Shown here piece by piece: positions 7,972 through 15,557 of a stretch of 64,000 bases of DNA. The DNA comes from Mesobacillus jeotgali (lineage in GTDB: Bacteria; Bacillota; Bacilli; Bacillales; Cytobacillaceae): positions 622,001 to 686,000 of the forward strand of contig NZ_CP134494.1 of the NCBI RefSeq assembly GCF_031759225.1, read 5' to 3'. Each line of letters begins with the position of its first letter. Positions within the stretch are counted from its first letter, which is position 1. Position numbers and translations under genes: made by a program. Under the pieces are notes generated by a model. That model had not been told where the DNA came from and ran no database searches. It was given only the letters and a program-made list of their open reading frames with translations.

Positions 7972-8880
7972 CTAGGCGGCTTTAGCCCTGAATTCTAAGG
8001 GGCTAAGGCCGTTTAATCTTTTTTGGTAACGTTCATGATTATAAAAGTATATGTACTCATCAATCGCCGCAGAAAGCTCTTCAAAGGTCTTATATTTCTC
8101 CATGTAATATTTCTCGCTTTTCAGTGATCCCCAAAAGGATTCCATTGGACCATTGTCAATACATCTTCCGACTCGGGACATACTTTGAGTCATCTGTGCT
8201 TGATCTATTCTTTGTTTAAATCCAAAATGGGTATACTGAAAGCCCCTGTCGCTATGTATAAGTGGGCGGTCACCATTCAGTAGGGCCGTGGCCTGATCCA
8301 GCGTATCAAACACCAGTTTATTGTTGTTGGAATGTCCAAATACGTAACTAACGATGGCTCCATCATGTAAGTCTTTAATTGCACTCAAATAAGCCTTTTT
8401 TGCTTCTCCATACTTGAACTCAGTCACATCAGTTACCCATTTCTCATTAGGACTTTCGGCTTGGAAATTACGGTCTAACACGTTTTCTGCGACGTGTTGA
8501 GGGGTTGACTTTTTATATCGATTTTTCTTTTTCCGAATAACGCTTTGAATGCCGACAATCTTCATCAGCCTATAGATTCGCTTTTCATTGAAGCTCTTGC
8601 TCAACCTTCTATTCAAAGTCATCGTAATCCTGCGGTAGCCGTAGATTCCTTTAACCTCCTCATGGAGAGCCTTCATTTCTTCTACAAGTATCACATTCTG
8701 ACATTCACGCTTGGAAGGTGTTCGCTTCAGCCATTTATAATATGCAGACCTGGCCAACCCCGCAATTTCACAAAGCATAACGAAAGAGAATCCTTCTTCT
8801 TCGTGAAGTTCCTTGATAGCGATATATTTCTCCTCAAGGCGTATCTGGCTTATCTTCGCCTCCTTTCGATCTCCTCTAAC
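7972..8880 (-). CDS. IS150-type transposase orfB (DDE integrase core)
   Basis: The frame is entered by -1 frameshifting at the A AAA AAG heptamer (8886-8880) in orfA and runs 302 codons. An internal ATG at 8778 gives 268 residues. After slippage it reads through KEAKISQIRLEEKYIAIKEL, then HEEEGF, which are typical of IS150 orfB. The rve core shows the catalytic acids in WVTDVTEF, LIHSDRGFQYT and NGPMESFWGSLKSE. As the OrfAB fusion it should cut and join the element ends. Confidence 0.9.
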   Translation of the reverse strand, partial: VRGDRKEAKISQIRLEEKYIAIKELHEEEGFSFVMLCEIAGLARSAYYKWLKRTPSKRECQNVILVEEMKALHEEVKGIYGYRRITMTLNRRLSKSFNEKRIYRLMKIVGIQSVIRKKKNRYKKSTPQHVAENVLDRNFQAESPNEKWVTDVTEFKYGEAKKAYLSAIKDLHDGAIVSYVFGHSNNNKLVFDTLDQATALLNGDRPLIHSDRGFQYTHFGFKQRIDQAQMTQSMSRVGRCIDNGPMESFWGSLKSEKYYMEKYKTFEELSAAIDEYIYFYNHERYQKRLNGLSPLEFRAKAA

Positions 8881-9527
8881 TTTTTTAGGAATAAGTTCTC
8901 TGCGCGTAATCGCTCATTTTCACTCGCAAGCCTCTTCATCTCCAATTTCATCTTCTGTTCTGGGGAGAGTTCAACTTCTTCCTTTTTCCTCCCTCGCTTA
9001 TCCCGAAGGGCTTCTTCGCCGCCATCCTCATACTTTTTAACCCATTGATATACTTGTTGGTAAGAGACCTTAAAGGTCTCAGCTGCCTTCTGATAATCCT
9101 TGCCGTTCTCAAGGCAATAGAGCACAATCTCTTTTCGTTCATTTATGGTAGTGTTTCTTCTAGTCATAGTGTTTGTCCTTCCTTTGGAAGTGTCCTTTAA
9201 TTCTCTATGACTATTATACTTGTTAATCCATTTCTGGAGGACTCGTCTACATGAGATTTCATACTTTCTGATAACATCATTTTGAGAGTAGTCCCCACTA
9301 AGATAGTCCTGTACAGCCGCCAGCTTAAGTTCCTTAGAATACCTCTTCCAGGTAGAAGACTTCTTTAATCCTTCTGCTCCGTATTTTTCATACCTGTAGA
9401 CCCAATCATAAATTGCATGATCATTTACTTTGTATATAAACTTCAGCTCTGAAATAGAATGGCTACCCTTTTTTAACGCCTCTACGATCTTGATTTTATC
9501 TTGGAATGAATATGTCCTTTTTGACAT
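8850..9527 (-). CDS. IS150-type transposase orfA (helix-turn-helix)
   Basis: The 225-residue protein has repeated helix-turn-helix units (about residues 8-50, 62-100 and 125-170) and a C-terminal leucine-rich coiled coil (KLEMKRLASENERLRAENLF), which in this family allows dimers and binding to the inverted repeats. CTA AAA AAG near codons 214-216 is the expected -1 frameshift site, and the zero frame ends 27 bases later at TAA. Translation starts at ATG 9527, close to the right end of the element. Confidence 0.9.
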   Translation of the reverse strand: MSKRTYSFQDKIKIVEALKKGSHSISELKFIYKVNDHAIYDWVYRYEKYGAEGLKKSSTWKRYSKELKLAAVQDYLSGDYSQNDVIRKYEISCRRVLQKWINKYNSHRELKDTSKGRTNTMTRRNTTINERKEIVLYCLENGKDYQKAAETFKVSYQQVYQWVKKYEDGGEEALRDKRGRKKEEVELSPEQKMKLEMKRLASENERLRAENLFLKKLEEIERRRR

Positions 9528-9535
9528 AAAAAATA

Positions 9536-9589
9536 CTCCCCTTTAAGTAAACAGATTTTTATTTTTTAATCTGTCTACCTAAAGGGGAG
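9536..9589. repeat. long internal hairpin at the right end of the IS
   Basis: The arm 9536-9557 matches the reverse complement of 9568-9589 at 20 of 22 positions, and the right arm contains the terminal inverted repeat. It lies just upstream of the orfA start. In transcripts entering from outside it would fold next to that start. Confidence 0.85.
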
Positions 9590-9776
9590 CATATCAGAAT
9601 CCCGGCTTCTCTTTGTGTAAACAGTTGTTAAGAGCATTGATCTTAGAAGGGATTAATGCCCTTTTTATTGAATACTACTAAGAATCCGAAGGTGTTTAAA
9701 ACAGTATGTTGAATATGCCTATCATTACTTACTGACAATAAAAAATTTGTGTGAGTAGACAAAGAGGAGAATCAAT

Positions 9777-10247
9777 ATGGAAATAGTATATTTTGCGGGC
9801 GGATGTTTATGGGGAGTACAAGCTTTTATCAAAACTTTACCTGGAGTTCAGTTTACAGAAGCGGGAAGAGCTAATGGAACAAGTCAAACACTTGATGGTG
9901 AATATGATGGCTACGCCGAATGTGTAAAAACAGGATTTGATCCAAAGGTTGTAACGATGAAGGAATTAATGGGGTATTTTTTTGAAATTATTGACCCCTA
10001 CAGTTTGAATAAACAAGGACAGGATGTTGGTGAGAAATACAGAACAGGAGTATATAGTGAAAAGCCTGAACACTTAATAGAGGCGAAGGCGTTTATTAGT
10101 GAGAGAAATGATCATGACCTTATAGTTGTTGAAGTATTACCACTTACAAACTATGTGAGAAGTGCAGAAGAACATCAAGATCGGTTAGCTAGATGTCCAA
10201 ATGATTATTGTCATATTCCAGAAGAAATATTAAGTAGATATAAGTAA
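9777..10247 (+). CDS. msrA: peptide methionine sulfoxide reductase MsrA
   Basis: This 156-residue enzyme reduces methionine-S-sulfoxide in proteins using thioredoxin. The catalytic Cys10 is in GGCLWG, where the usual motif is GCFWG, so Leu replaces the common Phe. GEYDGYAECVKTGFDP and DPYSLNKQGQDVGEKYRTGVY fit the family, and Cys140 and Cys145 near the end are likely resolving cysteines. It is about 20 residues shorter than the B. subtilis enzyme. AGAGGAGA is seven bases before the ATG. It stands alone, directly after the insertion sequence. Confidence 0.85.
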   Translation: MEIVYFAGGCLWGVQAFIKTLPGVQFTEAGRANGTSQTLDGEYDGYAECVKTGFDPKVVTMKELMGYFFEIIDPYSLNKQGQDVGEKYRTGVYSEKPEHLIEAKAFISERNDHDLIVVEVLPLTNYVRSAEEHQDRLARCPNDYCHIPEEILSRYK

Positions 10248-10487
10248 GGGTGGATATAAAAAGATGGTGTATAGACTCTACATCTAACAAGGGGAAAAGA
10301 AGTTTAATCATTTTCAACACTCGGGTGCGTTTATCTCACAATGCGTCTTTTTGTTTAGGTAGTTAATGTATAAGCGGGGCTTTCTTATTGTACAAATGAA
10401 GCAGGTTTATTAAAGAAGAATAATTCCTCGATTAAATAATGATAATATGGTTAATATTGTTGTTTTTTTAAAAACGAGGTGTTCCTC

Positions 10488-10943
10488 TTGGTGAAGATAT
10501 TTATAGTGACAGTTATATTAGTTCTTTTAGTTGCCCTAAAAATGCCTAGAAAAAGAACTAGGCACGAGTTACTAGCTACAATACAGTTTGCATTGTTAAT
10601 GAATTTTGTAACTGATCTGTATCTTGATTTAAAGTACAAACTTTACTGGTATTTTGATAAAGAACAAATAGAGTGGTTGTACCTAGCTGTAGCCGTTGGT
10701 GAGATTGCTGTACTGGTTATTGTTTTTAATTATTTTCCCCTGAAATCTAATGCCATTAAGAGATTTATATATATCTTAGGATGGACATGCATTCTTGTAT
10801 TACTTGAATTGTATGCAGTTTATATTAGAGTTTTACATTATGGTGAATGGAATATATTATATTCGGCGGTGGTTTACTTTATTTCACTGTACATCCTTTA
10901 TTTCGTGTTAGAATACACGGCGGATAGAAGAGAAACTCAATAA
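10488..10943 (+). CDS. CBO0543-like membrane protein
   Basis: The 151-residue protein has about five hydrophobic helices. The segment TDLYLDLKYKLYWYF after the second helix resembles the CBO0543 family of clostridial and bacillar membrane proteins, whose function is unknown. The TTG at 10488 is preferred as start because GAGG (10476-10479) is eight bases upstream. A GTG at 10479 overlaps that site and a GTG at 10491 is a further option. The neighbours are unrelated, and the next 100 bases hold a repeat element. Confidence 0.65.
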   Translation: MVKIFIVTVILVLLVALKMPRKRTRHELLATIQFALLMNFVTDLYLDLKYKLYWYFDKEQIEWLYLAVAVGEIAVLVIVFNYFPLKSNAIKRFIYILGWTCILVLLELYAVYIRVLHYGEWNILYSAVVYFISLYILYFVLEYTADRRETQ

Positions 10944-10957
10944 TAAACTCGCAATTT

Positions 10958-11055
10958 CTTCTTGAACTAAACGAGGGCAATAGCAGAAGATCAAGGCTGT
11001 CAAATTGATGGCCTTTTCTTATGCAGCTAACGGTGCAGTTTAGTTCAATAAGAAG
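10958..11055. repeat. 98-bp repeat-like element with terminal inverted repeats
   Basis: CTTCTTGAACTAAAC (10958-10972) is mirrored by GTTTAGTTCAATAAGAAG (11038-11055), complementary apart from a two-base insertion. The interior holds AAGGCTGTC/GATGGCCTT, a second hairpin followed by Ts, and the phrase CAGCTAACGG. That phrase recurs at 11692-11701, just after the HEAT gene. Its layout is like that of small non-autonomous repeats scattered in Bacillus genomes, but copy number cannot be judged here. Confidence 0.6.
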
Positions 11056-11098
11056 TGGTAAAATCTTATATAAAGCAATGTTAGATAGGGGTAAGGCG

Positions 11099-11679
11099 GT
11101 GGAGAAATTAAACAAAGAACTACTTATTTCAGAGATAAGGGAGTTAGGATATAGTATCTCTTCAATTGAAGAATTGAAGAAAATAGATAATAAAAATAAA
11201 GATGTCATTCCGATTATTCTAAGGCACTTATCGCAAATTACCGACCTTAATCATAAGGAGTTCTTGGTAAGATGCCTGGGAGTAAAGGGGTTCAATACTG
11301 CCTCTAATCCGTTAATCAATGAATTTAAAAACTCGTCTAACAACACATATAAATGGGCAATTGGTAATTCATTATCGTTAATTCTCGATAAAAGTTCATT
11401 AAATGACCTTCTGGAGATGCAACAGATAAGAAACACGGTACGGCAAGGCAAATGATTGTTGATGGACTAGGCAAATATAAAGACAAAAGGGTAATTCCTG
11501 TTTTGGTGGGGCTATTAGAGGATAAAGATGTCCAAGGACACGCACTCTCAGCTCTTTCAAAATTTAAAGACCCTGAGTTGATAACCTATATTAAGCCATT
11601 CGTTAATCACGAAATTACTTGGATTAGAAATACTGCTAAAAGGGCAATATCAAAATTTGAGAAATTAAGCAATGAATAA
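11099..11679 (+). pseudogene. HEAT-repeat protein gene broken by a frameshift
   Basis: The first part, from GTG 11099 after AGGGGTAAGG, runs to a TGA at 11453-11455. The second part continues from 11452 in another frame to TAA 11679. Shifting frame near 11423-11430 joins them as KHGTARQMIVDGLGKYKDKR, a normal HEAT-repeat sequence. One lost base near CAACAGATAAG therefore explains the break. The repaired product would have about 193 residues with at least three helical repeats. Such proteins are scaffolds of unknown partner. A sequencing error is also possible. Confidence 0.75.
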
Positions 11680-11754
11680 ATAATCCTTATTCAGCTAACG
11701 GAGAGATTATGTAAAATAAGGATTGTATATATTAGATGCGAAAACATCATAAAA

Positions 11755-11801
11755 CAAAAAAATGGCGTGCCAAAACTGATGTCAGTTTTACACGCCATTT
11801 T
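11755..11801 (-). terminator. intrinsic terminator of the ywcBA-type operon
   Basis: AATGGCGTG (11761-11769) pairs with CACGCCATT (11791-11799). On the reverse strand it is followed by a run of Ts. Confidence 0.8.
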
Positions 11802-11842
11802 CATTGTCATTTATATAAAAATATACACCTAAATCAAAACAT

Positions 11843-13408
11843 TTACGCTGCTTCCGACTCTTTGGAGTGAACTTGTTTCATAAATTCGTTCACATCAGAT
11901 GGTACTTTGCGGTCGAGCTTTGAAACGATGTAGACGGACAGGAATCCGATTGGCACAGTGATGATTCCAGGTACGTTGAACTGCAGGAACTCTGGCAGTG
12001 TCGTCTTGAAGAAGATCATGTACATGGAAGAGACGAGACCGAGTACCAGACCGGCGATTGCTCCTTTTTCCGTCATTCCTCTCCACCAGATCCCAAGGAT
12101 GAAGATTGGTGTGAATGTACTTGCCGCCACGGTGAATGCGAGGGCGACCAGGTGGCCGATGGATGCTTCTTTTACCATCAGGCCAAGGATTCCGTATAAA
12201 ACCCCGAGCACGATGATAGAGGCTTTACCAGCGATGACGCGCTCTTTTTCAGTAATGTTTTTACGGAAGAAGGTTGCGTACAAATCATGTGCAAGGGCAC
12301 CGGAGCTTGCGATGAACAGCCCGGAAAGATTCGAGAACACGGCTGCGAATGCACCGGCGATGACAAGGCCCAGCAGCCATTCCCCGCCAAGGGCCTGTGC
12401 TGTTGACGGGACAACCATGTTATTTCCGCCAGCAAACAGGTCTTTCATGACAGCCGGATCAGCATCGCCAGTCAAGAAGATTGAGCGTCCTACTACTCCA
12501 AGGTAAACAGCGAACAAGAAGAACGCACTCGCGATTCCAATGGCCATAAGAGCGGATCTGCGCGCAGCTTTTGCGCTTGGATTTGTGTAGAAGCGCAACA
12601 GGATGTGCGGAAGTCCGATGGTACCAAGTGAAAGTCCGATTGTCATTGAAATCGTCTGCCAGAATGACGGGAAGTAGTTGCCTGTTCCTGTCCAGACAGA
12701 ACCGTCGAACGGAATATCTTTTCCATCAGACGTGAAGCTTGCTGTACCTGTGATCGTACCTTTGAACTCATTGATTGATGCCAGGATATCCTGATAATGA
12801 AGTCCGCCCCAGATGGCTGCACCAACCATGAGGAGGAACGCGCCAAGACGAATCCATAATTCCAAGGCCTGGTTAAGGGTAGTTCCCTTCATGCCGCCGA
12901 TTCCCACATAGAAAATCATGACGGAACAGGTGAAAATGATTCCAAATTCGTAGCTTGTGCCAAAAAACATGCTTAGAATCTGCGCAGCACCAAGCAGCTG
13001 AGGGGCTGCATAAAAGCCGGAAATAGCAAGTACGACAGCGACGGCTGCCAGGCGGGCGCGCCGGCTGTGGAAGCGGTAGGCCAAAAAGTCAGCAACTGTA
13101 TAGGCTCCAAAACGGCGAAGCGGTCCAGCAACGAAAATCGCCAATAGTGTCAAGCCGATTGAGAAGCAAAAGGCATAGTATGCACCGTCATAGCCGAGCT
13201 GGTAGGTCAGGCCGGCAATTCCCAGGAAGGTGGCTGCGCTCAAATAATCGCCGCCAATCGCCGAGCCGTTGGTGAACCAGCCGAAGCTGCGGCCTCCTAC
13301 GAAATAGTCGGAAGCAGTCGCGCTTCTTTTAGTCAGATAGGTGATATACACAATGGTTCCCATCAGGATCAATGTTAACAGGAATTTCGGCTCAAGGAAT
13401 GTAGACAT
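11843..13408 (-). CDS. actP: sodium/solute symporter, acetate (cation/acetate) type
   Basis: The 521-residue protein has about thirteen membrane helices and the sodium:solute symporter fold, with GGRSFGWFTNGSAIGGDYLSA at the start and FAAVFSNLSGLFIASSGALAHDLY in the middle, as in ActP/YwcA. It probably imports acetate or a similar short monocarboxylate with a cation. It overlaps the stop of the upstream DUF485 gene by one base, so the two are translationally coupled. This DUF485-symporter pair is conserved in many bacteria. The divergent AraC-type gene may control it. Confidence 0.88.
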   Translation of the reverse strand: MSTFLEPKFLLTLILMGTIVYITYLTKRSATASDYFVGGRSFGWFTNGSAIGGDYLSAATFLGIAGLTYQLGYDGAYYAFCFSIGLTLLAIFVAGPLRRFGAYTVADFLAYRFHSRRARLAAVAVVLAISGFYAAPQLLGAAQILSMFFGTSYEFGIIFTCSVMIFYVGIGGMKGTTLNQALELWIRLGAFLLMVGAAIWGGLHYQDILASINEFKGTITGTASFTSDGKDIPFDGSVWTGTGNYFPSFWQTISMTIGLSLGTIGLPHILLRFYTNPSAKAARRSALMAIGIASAFFLFAVYLGVVGRSIFLTGDADPAVMKDLFAGGNNMVVPSTAQALGGEWLLGLVIAGAFAAVFSNLSGLFIASSGALAHDLYATFFRKNITEKERVIAGKASIIVLGVLYGILGLMVKEASIGHLVALAFTVAASTFTPIFILGIWWRGMTEKGAIAGLVLGLVSSMYMIFFKTTLPEFLQFNVPGIITVPIGFLSVYIVSKLDRKVPSDVNEFMKQVHSKESEAA

Positions 13409-13770
13409 CAGCCAATCCTCCTTCCATCAGCAGGAGCTGATGTTTGCTCTGCGTCATTTTTCTTCAGACGCTTTTCATATAAAGTCGTATGGATGAGGGC
13501 TATGACGAAGGCCATTGCCATTGCGACAATACTGGTGAAAAACCAGCTGTAAGTCATGCCGCCCCACATGCGGGAGAACATGAACTCTCCTGCATACCAA
13601 TTCAAAATAGGAATGGAAAGAATGAAAACATAATAAAAGAGCGTTAGTTTAATGCCTGTACTGAATTCACTTTTCATGATTTGCTTTGTTTCTGGATCAA
13701 GCGGTTCAAGCTCGCTGACGTCAATTGTATCAGCCGCTACATAATTATACTCCCGATACTCCCCTGCCAA
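13408..13770 (-). CDS. DUF485 membrane protein, symporter partner
   Basis: The 120-residue protein has two central membrane helices (about 40-62 and 75-98) with WYAGEFMFSRMWGGMTYSWFF between and within them, as in the DUF485/YwcB family. Its gene almost always precedes an ActP-type symporter gene, and it may be an accessory subunit. The start is TTG 13770, preceded by TAGGGGGAAT, and the stop overlaps the symporter start (TGATG). Confidence 0.85.
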   Translation of the reverse strand: MAGEYREYNYVAADTIDVSELEPLDPETKQIMKSEFSTGIKLTLFYYVFILSIPILNWYAGEFMFSRMWGGMTYSWFFTSIVAMAMAFVIALIHTTLYEKRLKKNDAEQTSAPADGRRIG

Positions 13771-13931
13771 ATCTGATTCCCCCTAGTTAAAATTTTGGCC
13801 TAACCCGTTATCAAGATTTCCCTCCTTTAGGCAAGCCATGATATGATTAAATTGATTGTACGATAGAGAATTGTCCAATACCTTACAATAAATTATCAGA
13901 AATATACAAATATTTAATATAATTTAAGTTT

Positions 13932-13951
13932 TTATTCACTCAGGTGAATAA
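13932..13951. promoter_or_regulatory. palindromic operator candidate before the AraC-type gene
   Basis: TTATTCAC (13932-13939) and GTGAATAA (13944-13951) are perfect arms separated by TCAG, directly upstream of the ribosome site and inside the divergent promoter region. Confidence 0.5.
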
Positions 13952-13969
13952 GACAAGGGGGTGGTAAGG

Positions 13970-15205
13970 TTGCATTCAATTTGGCTTGGTGTTGAAGATG
14001 AAGGGGAGTATGGGAAGCTGGCTGCATGGATACTGGAAGAGTGCCAGGAGAATTGTAAGCTAGTAGGCGAAGAGAATGATATACATATCGCGATCATTGA
14101 AGTGAATAAATGGCATGATTGGGTAAAAATACATCGGTTCCGCAAACGGAGTAAAAGTTGCCGGATCATTCCGCTGCTGGACCCATCACTTTTGCATACC
14201 TCTCCGCTGGCAATCGAATTCAAGCTGACCTACCTGCTTGTAAAATCGGTGAAACAACGAATCTTTTTACGTACCTTAAAGCGAGCGGTCGAAGAGATTG
14301 AAAGTGAGAATACCAGATTCGCAGAAACCGAGGAAGTATTTCATCATTTCCATTCAGAGCAGGCGCTCGGGCGTAATGCCTTGCCTTTTAAGGAGACTTT
14401 TTTACGGAAACTGTTGTCAGGGGACTTGAAGACAGAGGAAGAGCTTCTGCAATCCCGTTTTTTCCTGCCAGGGGAGGCTGTTCCGAATGTGGTCTGTTTT
14501 ATCCAGGGATTCGTCCGCTGTCCGGCTAAACGGATACAGGAAGGCTGGCAGTCGTCGATGGTGATCCAGGAATTTTTAAAAAAGCAGTTTGAAGGGTATC
14601 AGCTCACCTTCCTGTCATATAGGAAACATCTGCTCATGCTGCTCCAGGTGCCATCAGAGTATGGTTCTTTAAGGCATTGGAAAGAGGGTGAGGAGCGTAT
14701 CCTTGGGACGATTGAGTCTCTGGAAAATGAATACGGGATACAGCTTTATATTGGTGTAGGCTCGGTTTATCGCGAGCCGCTGCTGCTGCACCACTCATAC
14801 AAAGAAGCGTGCAAAGCCAGACGGACATCGCCATACGAAAGACTACAGCTCCGCTATTTTGAGGAAATATCGAAGGACATACAAATTCAAAGGTGCGCTG
14901 ATTACATTTCCCAGTACTGTACGGAGGACTTGTCCATCAAGCAAGTTGCCGACCAGATTAACCTGAGCGTGCCATACTTCAGTCGCATCTTTAAACAAGA
15001 AACCGGACGAAACTTCGTCGAGTATGTCACCTTTGTCCGCATGCAGCGTGCTGTCTGGATGCTGCGCCACACCGACCACACAGTGGAGGCCATCGCAGAA
15101 GAACTGGGGTATAACACCCCCAACTACTTCAGCGGGACCTTCAAAAAATATGTTGGTCTGTCACCAAGGGATTACAGGGCGACCGAGGAGATTATTTTTG
15201 TTTAG
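13970..15205 (+). CDS. AraC-family transcriptional regulator
   Basis: The 411-residue protein ends in a double helix-turn-helix (about residues 305-405) with SIKQVADQINLSVPYFSRIFKQ and AIAEELGYNTPNYFSGTFKKYVGLSPRDYR, the AraC/YesN signature. The N-terminal 300 residues have no receiver motif I can recognise and may be a ligand domain. The start is probably TTG 13970, nine bases after AGGGG, with GTG 13961 as an alternative. It is divergent from the DUF485-symporter operon, which suggests that it controls acetate uptake. Confidence 0.82.
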   Translation: MHSIWLGVEDEGEYGKLAAWILEECQENCKLVGEENDIHIAIIEVNKWHDWVKIHRFRKRSKSCRIIPLLDPSLLHTSPLAIEFKLTYLLVKSVKQRIFLRTLKRAVEEIESENTRFAETEEVFHHFHSEQALGRNALPFKETFLRKLLSGDLKTEEELLQSRFFLPGEAVPNVVCFIQGFVRCPAKRIQEGWQSSMVIQEFLKKQFEGYQLTFLSYRKHLLMLLQVPSEYGSLRHWKEGEERILGTIESLENEYGIQLYIGVGSVYREPLLLHHSYKEACKARRTSPYERLQLRYFEEISKDIQIQRCADYISQYCTEDLSIKQVADQINLSVPYFSRIFKQETGRNFVEYVTFVRMQRAVWMLRHTDHTVEAIAEELGYNTPNYFSGTFKKYVGLSPRDYRATEEIIFV

Positions 15206-15216
15206 GGGGCCAATCG

Positions 15217-15507
15217 GTGAACTTCAAAGAGAGATTCTATTATTTAAGATATTTTTTTGATGGATATTATAATCAGTCGTATGAGGATCGTTTAGAAGAT
15301 CGGTTCAAGGATTTTATTGATTTAGAAAACGAAGAATTCCATAATAAGCTAAAAAAAGAAATCTTAGTTCTTGAACAGATTTATTATCAAAAAGATTTAG
15401 GAACCTGGCAAAAGATTGATGAATTGGTTCATGAGGATAGTTTAAGATATCTTCACTATAAAGATGGTTTGGAATTCATCACAATCGCAAAAAAATGTTT
15501 ATTATAA
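15217..15507 (+). CDS. small acidic protein resembling CdiI-type immunity proteins
   Basis: The 96-residue protein opens MNFKERFYYLRYFFDGYYNQSYEDRL. The pattern LxYFFDGYYxQ resembles the LxxFFGGYFHQDW opening of contact-dependent-inhibition immunity proteins (CdiI, PF18593), but the rest is not diagnostic. GTG 15217 follows AGGGGGC, which overlaps the stop of the AraC gene, so both may share a transcript. No toxin gene is nearby. If the match is right, it is an orphan immunity gene. Confidence 0.55.
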   Translation: MNFKERFYYLRYFFDGYYNQSYEDRLEDRFKDFIDLENEEFHNKLKKEILVLEQIYYQKDLGTWQKIDELVHEDSLRYLHYKDGLEFITIAKKCLL

Positions 15508-15510
15508 TAT

Positions 15511-15555
15511 AAAAGGAGTTTTCTTTCCAATTATCCTGGAAGAAAACTCCTTTTA
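15511..15555. terminator. bidirectional intrinsic terminator
   Basis: AAAAGGAGTTTTCTT pairs with AGAAAACTCCTTTT across a short loop. It serves the small gene on the left and the ABC transporter gene on the right. Confidence 0.85.
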
Positions 15556-15557
15556 TA

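Larger units (their letters stand above)
7927..9596 (-). mobile_element. IS3-family (IS150-type) insertion sequence, intact
   Basis: The element spans 1670 bp. Its ends are imperfect inverted repeats: the left begins TGAACTGCTCCCC and the right, read inward, begins TGATATGCTCCCC, and both continue to GTAGACAG. It is flanked by the direct repeat GAA (7924-7926 and 9597-9599), the 3-bp duplication typical of many IS3 elements. It carries orfA and orfB on the reverse strand, joined by a -1 slippery heptamer. Both frames are uninterrupted, so it may still be active. Confidence 0.9.
7908..9614 (+). terminator. terminator-like hairpin split by the insertion sequence
   Basis: The arm AAAGAGAAGCCG (7908-7919) is a perfect 12-base complement of CGGCTTCTCTTT (9603-9614). 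With the element and one copy of GAA removed, the two arms would enclose a loop of about ten bases directly after the mscS remnant's stop codon. Confidence 0.8.

Noticed and set aside
11692..11790. second full copy of the inverted-repeat element
   Set aside because: Only the phrase CAGCTAACGG is shared. The ends do not match.
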